NCBI GenBank assembly: GCA_030770425.1
Contig: JASJFT010000028.1
Span: 1 to 64,000, forward strand
DNA from: Darksidea phi
Taxonomy: Eukaryota > Ascomycota > Dothideomycetes > Pleosporales > Lentitheciaceae
Direction of reading: 5' to 3'
Length of the DNA stretch: 64,000 bases
The position numbers were made by a program, and so were the translations under genes. This document shows, piece by piece, positions 52,075-61,684 of the stretch. Numbering within the stretch: the stretch's first letter is position 1; each line of letters opens with the position of its first letter. Below the pieces are notes generated by a model. That model searched no databases and was not told the origin of the DNA. It saw only the letters and a program-made list of their open reading frames with translations.

Positions 52075-53149
52075 TTAGAACTCGGCGGCGCCGTTGGCGT
52101 TGTGGACGGTGTAGCCGAAGGCCGTATTGTCGTTTTCGCCCATCTCCGTATCGCCGCTTAGAACGTTCGGGTGTTGGGCATTCTCTGCTGTGGGATTGGC
52201 GCCTGCATTGGCCCCGGTGGCATTGTACTGGTTTGCAGAGGGTTTGGTGTTCTGATTTGCGAGGAGGGTCTCGTGCCACCAATCAATACATAGTTCAGAT
52301 AAATGTCTTCGCCAAAGTAGAGGCAACAAAAGAAAAAAACAGGGGTGAAGAAGAGCCTAGCAGCTTACCTCGCGATATCGTGAGAGATAGATTTTCAACG
52401 CCTCCGAGTAGTTCTCGAAGCCAAGAGAAGTCATAGCAAAGAGGATGTCCTCGCCATTGACCGTCTTGCGCTTCTCCTGCTGGCACTTTTCGGAGGCTAA
52501 ATCGCGCAACGTCAGCGACGGTTCCACAACGTCCAGCCTGCAACATACCTTCGCTGGTGATGAAGGAGATGAACTCGCTCACGCACTCCTGCATGCACTC
52601 TTTGGCTTCCTTGGCAATTTTGGCGTTGTCGGGAAGTGCCATTTTCATAATGCGCGCGACTGGAGCAAAGTTGCGAATGTTAGCATCTGATGCAAAACTG
52701 GCCGCGCCGGGCTTCGGCGTCGTCTGTGGCGGCGAAGTGGATGAGTGTGGGGACGCGGACGACATGACGCCGGCTGCAGGGCGGCCGTTTTCCAGGTACA
52801 CAGAGGCGCTGGTAGGCCGGTCGCAGAGACAGCTTGCGTGATTCGACAGCTCGACGGCTCAGACGCGCGATTAACGGACATGCGGGCATCCAGCGACGCC
52901 AGATGGTAGCGATCCGTCGACGTGCAGATGGGAGCAAAACGACGCGCAAATCAGAGGACAGGAGGGGAACAGTGAAATAGACGCACCATTGGCGATTGGA
53001 AGCCATCGGTCTTGCTCCTTGACTTCTAACTCGTACCCGAGTCCCTGCGCTTGTGTTTCCTGAGCTTCTCTATCCATATGCGGCTCCGAATCGTCAGGCG
53101 ACTGCACTGCTTGTTCCACGCCCTCCTTCTTTGGGGGGGTGGACGACAT
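52075..53149 (-). CDS. HAP3: CCAAT-binding complex subunit Hap3/NF-YB (HapC)
   Basis: Histone-fold subunit of the CCAAT-binding complex, which controls respiration, iron and redox genes. Exons 52987-53149, 52549-52659, 52369-52496 and 52075-52269 give 198 aa. The NF-YB core is nearly invariant: [11 protein letters not shown] at the end of exon 1 joins [20 protein letters not shown], then [20 protein letters not shown] and [17 protein letters not shown]. The first intron (52660-52986) is 327 bp, with a good TGCTAAC branch site and TTTGCTCCAG acceptor. The frame also stays open backward through the acceptor to ATG 52765, so a short-start model is a trap: it would replace RWLPIAN with unrelated residues. 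The last intron would end in GAG. The N-terminus is acidic, the C-terminus Asn/Ala-rich. Confidence 0.92.
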
Positions 53150-55236
53150 GTTTATTCGGCCGCCTGCAGGCGCGGAAACGTGCCTCGAGAGCGATTGTGC
53201 GTTGGCGCTCTGCCCGTTCGCTGGCTGTCCACGTCACTGGGAGCGTGAGCTTGTCTGCGGGCTCTGCGGGCTGCGTAACGGGGGCTCTACGTCTGGCGGG
53301 AGGAGCATGCAGTTAGCGGCATGCAGGAGGTGGGAATGGATGCGCGCCGTGGATGCACCTACGGAGGCCGGCGCAAGGGAGCCGCGGTGAGCGACGACGG
53401 CGAGGGCGGTGACTGGGCGCGTTACTAGACGGTCCAAGACTGCATACGGGGCACCTGGGAGGAGGTACGGGTTTGGGTCTGCGGTTTGCGGTCTGTGGGC
53501 AATTGGGCAGTCACGGCAGCCACCATGTACGACGTCGTGAGCTGCACCGTCCGCAGTGCCGGGGTGGGGGGACAGCGAGGAGACGGGCGGGAGGGCCGTG
53601 GGTGAATTGGGCCTTTCCGACGGCGAGGCGATGCTGGCAAGGTGGCAATCTGCGGCAAGGAGAGTGAGCTGCGCTCTCGCGACGTCGTCGACGGCAACGA
53701 CCACAACAGCGTGGCGCGCCGGCCAATGGCGCGCCGGCTGGGCAGGCGGGAGGCTCACCGGGATAGCTTTCAGCCCCTCCGGAGCTTGCGGGCGGCCGTG
53801 TGGAGAGAGGCAGCCAGTCAGGAGTCGAACAGGCGGTGAGCAGTGAGGGGGCAGGAATTTCGCAGCCCCGGCGAATCGAAGGGGTGGACGACGGCTCGCC
53901 CTCGAAATTGCAGGCGCGGCCCACTCACGTCCGCGGAATTTTAGGCAGGTGCGCCCGGCCCCTCTTCCACGCGCGCGCCCCCCGCCCGCGCGGGAGCTCG
54001 CCATCTCGAGTCGAGCGCGATGGTACACCGCACTCCAGACGTCCAGCGAGCTCCCGCGTCGAGACGATGGCGACAACCACCAGCTGCCTCTCGTCTGCAC
54101 ATGCCTTGCCAACGCAGATCATGCACATGCCGGGCCATGGCGCGCTCCCATTCGGCTGCCCTACGAGCGCTAGCACCAGCTTGCTTTTTCTCCTACTGGG
54201 TCGCTTGAGGGGCAGCGTCCCACCCTCTATCAGATGGATCCATCCGGTCTGATTACTACGTCTGCTCCACTACACCATCAGGCATCGCATCCTAGCCTGC
54301 CCCTTCCGGGAGCCTGCTCACCGAGAGACGGCTCGACGTGGCCTGCACGGCGATCGCCTTAGTTGTCACTGCAGCTTCACCCGCGAACTCTGCGTTGGCC
54401 GGGCAAGCACACCCACACCCTAGCAACTGCCGACGTGGGCAGGGCCCTCACGCTGTCCGAAAGAAGCCCTCGCACTGCCTCGCCATGTACGGGCTTCCGG
54501 CATGAGACGATGGGTACTGGCACCTCTGCATTCGTCCCCTGACCTTTGGTAAGCCTCCTCAAACGCCTGTCCCATCAAATGAGATGACGTCTGCCTGGCC
54601 ACTCAACGGCTTTCTGTAAACCGCCCAATACTGCACAGCTTGGATAGCGTGGTACCCTATAGACAGCGCGTCCGTATTCACGGAATGCGGGCGCGGTCGT
54701 GGGCGTCGATCTGACTTGGCCTGAACGCCAGCACATCGCGCAGCAGCCACTGAAGCTACGCCGTCTTCAGCCTTGTCCGGATCCAAGGCTCTGGTTCCAT
54801 CTGATATGGGGGTCAGAACAGTTCGCTGTTCGGTTAAGCAGTCTGAGGTCTAGTCTACGCAAGTGTGTTTTGGTTTATCATGTGCTGATGATGTCCGTGG
54901 CTTGATTCTTGTCTGTCTGCCCAAGGCTGGCTCTGCTGCACACCTGACGCCTCGCGATATACATCGTCTCTCTAAAGGTAAAATGACGTGGTCGCCAGCC
55001 TTGAACAAGAACAGGGCCAGCCCCTGGCTATATGCATTGAGTGCTTTTGGCGCGGGATGGTAGAAACCCGTCCAGGTTGACCAACGTTTCCTCCTCTCAT
55101 ACGGCAAACCCCGTCCTGCAATCCTTCATGAGCTCGTGCCGTGTTCCGGGCCCGCTGCCACATGGCCATAAGCATAGTCGCGTCACCTGTCGTCCGTAGG
55201 CAGCGTGCATACGTAACACCCCCTGGTGACGTTCCA
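53150..55236. other. Long GC-rich intergenic region upstream of HAP3
   Basis: About 2.1 kb with visibly high GC between about 53150 and 54550. Stops are rare, so long spurious frames occur in several phases on both strands (for example 53234-54112 on the minus strand). None shows family features or a coherent splice pattern. Part should be the HAP3 promoter and 5' UTR; the end near 55200 is the prefoldin 3' UTR. Confidence 0.45.
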
Positions 55237-55931
55237 CTACTGTGGTTGTTGAACAACCTGCACATTGTTCTGCTTCTGTTAAGTGACGCAGTCAGCATGG
55301 TCGAACCACCACAGACACGCTGACACCTCAACTATTGCCTTGGAAGCAGCCGAGCACCTATTGTAGAGCAGCAGAAGGACAGCAGGCAAACATACCTTCC
55401 ACTTCTCCATCTCGTCCTGCTTGGACTTGTACTGCTTGACTAGCTCATCTAGTGCCTTTTTGAGGCCGTCCGAGTTGGTCTTCAAGATGGGGACGACCTC
55501 TTTGACTGTTCGTTCGGTAAGAACCCCATTGATCATGCGGAAGCATTTCCGGTCTCCCGGGAGCGGTTCTAGTGTCTCCAGCACGAGCCTGGAACATATG
55601 AGTATACGTAATAGCATAAACGACGGAAAGCGGTGAGGTGGTCGCAGAAGCTAGGACAGGAGGACGGCACGAAATGCATGCAGAGATGACTCGTATTGAG
55701 AAGCGGTGTACAGCGCGGATGCATGTATGAAAGTGAAGGGGATGGGGGGCAGACTTGTGCTCTTCCGTCTCTTGCTCAATGTCGCCAATTTTGGAGGCAA
55801 TAGTTTGCAGTGTGTTCTTGTAATTTTGGTATGTCGTTTGGAGCTCTGTCTGAGGTCAGCATCGCCTCGTATGATCGAACTCTGGTGATGTCCCGACCTT
55901 GTTGCTTCTTCAGTGCTACCTGAGAAGCCAT
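55237..55931 (-). CDS. GIM4: Prefoldin subunit 2
   Basis: Beta-type subunit of the hexameric prefoldin co-chaperone that hands actin and tubulin to the CCT chaperonin. Four exons: 55898-55931, 55755-55845, 55396-55588 and 55237-55275, giving 118 aa, the usual size. The two long helices are visible (LQTTYQNYKNTLQTIASKIG in exon 2; TNSDGLKKALDELVKQYKSK in exon 3), flanking the beta hairpin (GDRKCFRMINGVLTERTVKEV). The end QNNVQVVQQPQ matches the family. Two of the three introns have GTC donors (GTCGGG and GTCTGC), unlike the GTAAGT/GTATGT types seen nearby, but only these joins restore the protein. It is divergent from CMC2. Confidence 0.92.
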
Positions 55932-56151
55932 GGCTCGATTCGTCTTCGAAGTAGGAGATTTATCGTGAGGTTGGTGTTGTTTGTTGCAGGGCTGCGGGGG
56001 GTCTGAGAAAGTTGGACGCACAGACCATCATGAGCTCTTCACGAAATCTTGTGACTTCCCGCCGACCTCAATCCACCGGACCTCCAAAGCCTCGAGTTCC
56101 AACCAGCTCATCAATCGCCGCATATTCTTCCCCCAAACCCTCGCGCGCGCA
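55932..56151. promoter_or_regulatory. Divergent promoter, GIM4 / CMC2
   Basis: A gap of 220 bp separates the two start codons. Frames running through it from 56012 or 56032 on the + strand are not needed to explain CMC2. Confidence 0.4.
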
Positions 56152-56456
56152 ATGCATCCGCATCTCCACACCGTCGAAAACCAGAAAAGTACACATCCTC
56201 CTCCCACCTCGAATACTCCCCGCGCAATCACTAACAAGTAGTTCTAGACTGCGCCGACGTGATCGCCGCGCTCGACGAATGCCACGCCCGCGGCTTCATA
56301 CACAAAGTCCTCGGTAACTGCACGGACGCAAAGTATCGAGTGAACATGTGTTTGCGCGCACAACGTCTTGAGCGGACACGGTTGAATCGGGAGAAGGCAA
56401 AGGAGAAGCGGAAGCATATTGAAAAAGTATGGGCCGAGATTGATGAGAACTCGTAA
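56152..56456 (+). CDS. CMC2: Twin Cx9C mitochondrial protein Cmc2
   Basis: Small intermembrane-space protein of the Mia40 pathway needed for cytochrome c oxidase assembly. Exons 56152-56188 and 56248-56456 with a 59-bp intron give 81 aa. It starts with the family-type MHPHLHTVENQ. Two Cx9C motifs form the helical hairpin: CADVIAALDEC and CTDAKYRVNMC. A basic helix follows (LNREKAKEKRKHIEKVW). The first Cys motif is created exactly at the splice join. There is no classical presequence, as expected for this import route. Confidence 0.93.
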
Positions 56457-56663
56457 GACCGAGTGGATCGAGTAGTTAAGAAGGCGGACAAATATGCATT
56501 TGCGGGGTTTACGGACTTGTAGGAATACTAAAAGGAGTTTGGGTTAAGTATGGTTATTGTATGATATAGGTATACGTGCTGCTAGAGAACCGTCACTAGT
56601 AGCACTGCTATTAGAGACTCTGAAACAAAGGCCTTCAAGAGCAATGCTTGGTATCAAAACTAT

Positions 56664-58025
56664 CTACTCTTCATCCGACGCACTCGACGTAGCCATAGGT
56701 GTAGTGCCTAAGCTATCCAGACCCCGCTCCGTGATCAGTCTGCTCCCTGCTGCACTGTTCGCAGGTAACGCGGGCATGCCAGCCTCCTGTCGCAGTTTCT
56801 CAAACTCCTCGGCAGTCTTCTGTAACTGCTCTTGCAAATACTGCTTCCTCTCTTCGGTCCGCACCTTGTCCTCTTTGAGCTCCTCAAGCCTCCTCTTAAT
56901 CATTTCCTGTCTCTGCTGCTTTGCACTGATATCGGACTGTAGGCCCTGCAAGACCTCGCCTATGTCGGGCAATGGCGTGATTCGCGGAGGAGTTCTAGCA
57001 CCCTCATCTTCCTTCTTTTCCTTCTGTCCGTACCGTCCTGCGCGAGACTGAGCTGCAGCAAATGCGGCATTCCGTTCCTCCTCCGAGTCGTCGGAGCTAT
57101 CACCATCTGAACCGCCTTCGGCATCGTTGATTAGATCCGCCATCTCCGCTCGGCGTTTTCGCTCGGCTTCGCGCTCGGACTTTCGACCCAAAGCGATCTT
57201 CCCATCCTCCACATAGTCGTCGAAGCCTTCTGCGATATCCTCGTCTTCGTGGATAAGGCGCGTCTCTCCCCACTTCTCTTTCGGCCGGAGGGATATCTCG
57301 TTCCTGCTAGTGCGGAAGTCGTCATCGCCGTCATCATCTGAAGCCCACGGCTGTTCTTCGTCCTCATCTAGAGCGTTTTGTTCATTGGCCAGCCGTCTCC
57401 GCCTTGCCTTCTTCTCCTCTATCTCAGCTTTCGTAGGTATTGCTGATGTCTCTGGCTCGAGAGAAATGGAGGCAGTGAGTCCGAACTTTGACGTGATATC
57501 CAGCGCTCGCTGTTCATCCTCTTCCTCGGCAGAAGGTGTGAGGTCCTTGGGCGTAGCCGGTGTAGAGTTGCGTAGCTCTGCAAGATGGTCTTTGCTGTAA
57601 GACGGTCGATCCTCGTCTAAGCTGGGGCGCAAGACCTCCGGAATAAGAGGCGATCTGGCTCTGAATTGTGCATTCTTCTCGATAGCTATGCGACTGAGGT
57701 TCGATTTCTTCGGGGTGACTACGGCAGCGTCACTTGACTCGTCGGCATCGTTCGCGTCAGACTCGCCGGGGCCAAAGGACATGCGCAGAGAAGACCGCTT
57801 CTTGCTTTTTCCAAATGTTGGTCGCTTGACCACAGTTACTACACTGTGAGTTAGCACGGAACGCCTATGTACGTCAGAAACCGGAGCTTGCAATAGCGAC
57901 GTGCATGACGACTCACCTGGGCGGTTCTGCGTTTCGCTCTGTGAACCACTTCCACTATCCACGGACTCCTCCTCATCGTATGCGCCAATCTTGCGAGCAA
58001 TGCGCCCGGATCCTGATCGCTTCAT
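56664..58025 (-). CDS. NTR2: Ntr2-type spliceosome disassembly factor
   Basis: Nineteen-complex-related protein 2; in yeast Ntr1/Ntr2 recruit Prp43 to dismantle the intron-lariat spliceosome. Exons 57917-58025 and 56664-57838 give 427 aa. The conserved block SYSKDHLAELRNSTPATP is clear (about residues 115-132), preceded by basic and phospho-type Ser/Asp stretches. The middle is very acidic; the C-terminus (about 330-395) is a long coiled coil (ISAKQQRQEMIKRRLEELK and onward). The intron (57839-57916, 78 bp) is a multiple of three with no stop, so the frame reads through it. It is divergent from SmG, another spliceosomal gene. Confidence 0.88.
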   Translation of the reverse strand: MKRSGSGRIARKIGAYDEEESVDSGSGSQSETQNRPGESSCTSLLQAPVSDVHRRSVLTHSVVTVVKRPTFGKSKKRSSLRMSFGPGESDANDADESSDAAVVTPKKSNLSRIAIEKNAQFRARSPLIPEVLRPSLDEDRPSYSKDHLAELRNSTPATPKDLTPSAEEEDEQRALDITSKFGLTASISLEPETSAIPTKAEIEEKKARRRRLANEQNALDEDEEQPWASDDDGDDDFRTSRNEISLRPKEKWGETRLIHEDEDIAEGFDDYVEDGKIALGRKSEREAERKRRAEMADLINDAEGGSDGDSSDDSEEERNAAFAAAQSRAGRYGQKEKKEDEGARTPPRITPLPDIGEVLQGLQSDISAKQQRQEMIKRRLEELKEDKVRTEERKQYLQEQLQKTAEEFEKLRQEAGMPALPANSAAGSRLITERGLDSLGTTPMATSSASDEE

Positions 58026-58360
58026 ATCGTGAAATGTTGGCGTCAGAGTTAGGTCAAGGGTGCAGTCTCCAAATGGCCGCAGTGCACATACCTTTTTGCC
58101 AAGATATTGAAATTCACCCAGAAGCTATTCCGCCGCAAGCTTCACCCCACCACGACCGCCGCCACGATCACACTCGGGGTTTCTTGCCAAAACTCTCTAC
58201 TATTAATAGGGACGTGACGAAGCTATCTACTCGTCAGACCAATTATCGACTGCGCCGGCCATCGAATACGTAGTGGAGTCAACTTTGCACCGCACTCGGA
58301 CTTCAATACGACGCAAAACGCAACACTCGCATACCACCAGCTCCTTTCGGTACAGCCACT
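58026..58360. promoter_or_regulatory. Divergent promoter, NTR2 / SmG
   Basis: A gap of 335 bp separates two divergent start codons of spliceosomal genes. There is no clear CCAAT element; a TATTAATAG-like AT tract lies at 58200-58208. Confidence 0.4.
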
Positions 58361-58779
58361 ATGCCTCAAGCTCAGCCGGAACTCAAGAAAGTAAGGCTCC
58401 TTGCCGTGTCCCACCCCTCCGAGCTATCACTGACCATGGGAATAGTACCTGGAAAAGCGCGTCCTAGTGCAACTCAATGGGAGCCGCAAAGTGATGGGTA
58501 TCCTGCGAGGATATGATGTGTGTCACCTCTTCGTAGTAGACGTTCGAGCGAGGCTGACTCATACTAGGTATACCTGAACATTGTACTCGACGAAGCTCTC
58601 GAAGAGAAGACTGGAGGCCAGAGGGAGCCCATCGGTATGGTTGTCATTCGAGGGAATGCGGTGGTGATGCTTGAGGTTTGTGTCTTTAGTATTCCCAAGA
58701 CGGGGCCATTTATACTAACCTGGAACGCTAGGCGCTTGACCGGATCAACCAAGATGAATACAGAGGACCTAGGCACTGA
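58361..58779 (+). CDS. SMX2: Small nuclear ribonucleoprotein G (SmG)
   Basis: Core Sm protein of the heptameric ring on U1, U2, U4 and U5 snRNAs. Four exons: 58361-58390, 58446-58517, 58568-58675 and 58732-58779, giving 85 aa. The Sm1 motif is split by introns (VLVQLNGSRKVMGILRGYD joined to VYLNIVLDEA); Sm2 is IGMVVIRGNAVVMLEAL. Three introns of 50-56 bp in an 85-codon gene is dense even here, and the last exon has only 15 sense codons. Intron 3 has a GTTTGT donor. The start and lengths match the family. Confidence 0.95.
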
Positions 58780-59047
58780 GACACGTTGCAAAGGAACAGT
58801 ACATGCTGTACGCCGTTGGAATCGGCATTGGGAGAAGAAGAATGATGACTGGCGTTTGGGAGGGCCTTGGATACGTAACCGGCTACCTTCGAGTGTCGCA
58901 TGCATCCAGGGAGCCGCTCAGGTGTTGACGTACCCGCCCATAGGTCGACATGAGCATGATACCATAATGCAATTCTCCATCAGATGGGATCGGACCGAGA
59001 TTGAATAGTCAGACATGCGACTATTTACAAGCCATAACAAGTTGCCT

Positions 59048-60271
59048 TTACAACATCGCCTTCTCGTGTGTCGTCTTATACTCCTGTACCAAATCCCACG
59101 CTATCTCCGCAAATGGCTTCATCATCGCACCGTACTCCTGCGCTTGCGTACTGCTAGCCTGACGCATCGCATACCGAGCTGCAATGCCTTGCATGATGAT
59201 CGCCAATCTGTACGTCGAAAATGCATCGCCCCAAGTTAGATCCGGTCGCGGATCCCAACCCGCGACCTCGGAATACCACGAAATTAATTGATCTCTCGAT
59301 GGCAAACCCTCTGTTTTATTGGCTTGAAATGCCGTATTCGCTCTCCCAATACTCAACGCCTTCTGACTGCTCGCTGTTAAGTACGGCGCCAGCAAATTAT
59401 TCAAATCCGAAAGTGGATGTCCAATAGTCGACATCTCCCAATCTAGTATGCCAATCACCCACGGCTCCGTCTTGTGAAACACTACATTGTCTATCTTGTA
59501 GTCACCATGCACCAAGCTGCTGCGATCCTTAGGCTGGGTCTTGGGGTCGCTGAAGAAGGAAACCATATCGTCTTGATGCGGGATCTTGCCGACGGGGATG
59601 CCAGTATCCTTATCCTTTGCGGCGGCTTGCGAGGTGGATATCGTGTTGAATGTGTTTATCTGACGGTTGTAGAAGCCGGCTGGTTTGCCGTAGGATTCTA
59701 GCCCGACGTCCTTGGGAATTACGCGGTGGAATTTTGCGAGGGTAGTTATTGCTGAGTGCCACCTGGGTTTGAATCAGTATACGATCAATTGGCGCGGTCA
59801 GTGAAGGTGGGGGGCAGTCGTCACATCTGTGTCCGCTCCTCTGGTGTTACGCCAGGCATAGCAGGGTCCTCAAAGATCCTTCCATCCAGAAATTCCATTA
59901 TATAGAAGTCACTCCCAATGATCTTTTCATCTTGACATAGATTCAGTGTTCGGGGTACCGGAACATCTGTCTTCTCCAAAGCGTGGAGGATCCGGTATTC
60001 GCGGTCTACTTTATGCGCCGTCTAGCCATGAATTAGCTTACAACTCCTCCTTCTCGACCTATAGAACACTTACTTTGGAAAGCAGCTGCCCCGGCGGCTT
60101 CTTCCTCATAACATACTTCTTCCCACCCTTGTCCGTCAACTGATATGTCGGGTTCGATTGGCCATACCCGAACTGCTTGATATCAATGGGGAGAGCGATT
60201 TCGGGAACGTTGGAGGCGATGTAGCGTGAGAGGGAGACTAGGTCGATGGGTTGTCGTACTGCGCCGGCCAT
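59048..60271 (-). CDS. APH-fold phosphotransferase (ACAD10/11 N-domain-like)
   Basis: Aminoglycoside-phosphotransferase-fold protein, closest in pattern to the kinase-like domain of ACAD10/ACAD11 enzymes; in fungi such proteins are often free-standing and of unknown substrate. Exons 60074-60271, 59825-60021 and 59048-59762 give 369 aa. N-lobe: [12 protein letters not shown] as glycine-loop equivalent and [11 protein letters not shown] with the ATP-binding lysine. C-lobe: catalytic [13 protein letters not shown] (HGDxxxxN) and metal-binding [12 protein letters not shown]. Both introns join in phase (52 and 62 bp). All catalytic residues are present, so it is probably active. It is not evidence of antibiotic resistance; the fold is shared widely with choline- and acyl-linked kinases. 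Confidence 0.9.
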
Positions 60272-61684
60272 TGTTATGGAGGTATTCGTATATACCTGTT
60301 AGGGTGGGATTGATGCATGATTTTCTGATGCGGAGGTCGCGTTTTGTACGGGGAGATGACCCGGCACGGGCGAGCCGAGGCATTTGCGGGGTGAACAGTG
60401 CCGGTGGCTCGGGGGTGCTGCGGACATCGTCTGGAGCAGAGAGAAGTCGATTGTTTGGCTCTTGACATATACAGTGTATAATAATGTTGCTTCCTCTGTC
60501 TGTGTAGATTGATTCTTCTATGCGGATGCACCTTCGACACCGTTCTGCCATTATTCTATGCTCTTGTAGCTTCAAGCATTATAGGTGTAGGGTCCGTCAT
60601 CTTAAGCTTCTTAATAGGAAAGACTGTTGAAAACCCCGTCAACAGACCATAGAAGGCAAACAACAGGTTTCTTGAGATTTCTATACTTGAGAGGCAGTTA
60701 AACAGCCTATCAACATGGTATTCCTGGCTCAGCAATCCCTCATAATGAGCCGCAACACGCTTCAAGACTTGTTCATCAGCATGCGGATGTTGAATACGTT
60801 AACGCTCTCTATAGAATAAAGCGAGCCATCTACCTGCGAAACTCGGCTGATTCTTCAAGGTAGGCAACTAGAAGAAACAAGAGCGTCACGTGAGCACGCG
60901 TCCACCTAAATAGGTACTCATCTGAATACTTCTAAATACTTCTAAGCTGTGCTGAACATGTGAAGATTATCGCTCTTGTTTCATCTTCGCGTATTCGCTA
61001 TTTATAACCACTCACACCTTAGTCCTAGTCCTGGTGTCTCTCTCGGGGAAGCCTTTGAAGTGTTAGGTGTCTTTCCTAGGTATCCGGATATCTACGGTGG
61101 CGCGTGCTGGTCTTCCATAACGTAACTCTGCCAAGGAAGCAATAACAGCGTCTCTGTACGAGAGCCCGTAAATAGGTGCGTCCGGTGTCTTGCGCTGACA
61201 GTTTCAGCTTTTAGGCTAGTCCTAGCCGTAGTAATGCTATAATCAGTCGTCCCCCAAGTCATGTTGGCAACTCGATACGCCCTCGAGAGGTACAGAAAAG
61301 ATCAAGCGTTGAGTTTCCTTGTCTTCCCAGACTATATTCCTTGGCCGGGTATGGGTGGTACTGGTCAGTCGAAAGCGCAAGTTTCTTATATTTCCCTTCA
61401 CTTGTGACCCGCTCTGGGAGCTAGGTAGCGCCTGCGTCTTTCCCGTCGCGCGCGCAAGCATAGCCCCGGCATAAACAATATAAATATCGTCTAGGAGACC
61501 GTCAGAGGCCGATGTACATATGTAGTGCACGGCGTCCTGCAGGCGATTGGCCCCTCAACGAGCTTGGACCAGCATATAAATGAACCCTGTCAGAGAGACC
61601 AAAACAGCCTGCTCGTGCAACGCCGTCTCGGGTCCTAGTCAACAATAACATTACACACTGTCAGGGTAGCCCAAGGCTGCCAGG
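60272..61684. other. Intergenic, no supported gene
   Basis: About 1.4 kb between two divergent genes (APH-fold protein and CLIP-170-like). A short direct repeat, AATACTTCT, occurs twice 11 bp apart at about 60925-60945. No protein gene or RNA gene is recognised. Confidence 0.45.

Noticed and set aside
52549..52765. HAP3 start at ATG 52765
   Set aside because: It breaks the invariant NF-YB N-terminal histone-fold segment; splicing from [11 protein letters not shown] to VARIMK restores it exactly. Kept only as a possible alternative transcript.
53234..54112. 292-codon minus-strand frame upstream of HAP3
   Set aside because: It sits in a GC-rich, stop-poor block with long frames in other phases too. 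It is Arg/Pro/Ala/Ser-rich with no domain, and I see no splice or start support.
59048..60271. APH-fold gene as an antibiotic-resistance gene
   Set aside because: The pattern matches the eukaryotic ACAD10/11-type kinase-like domain, with normal fungal introns; nothing suggests resistance or transfer.
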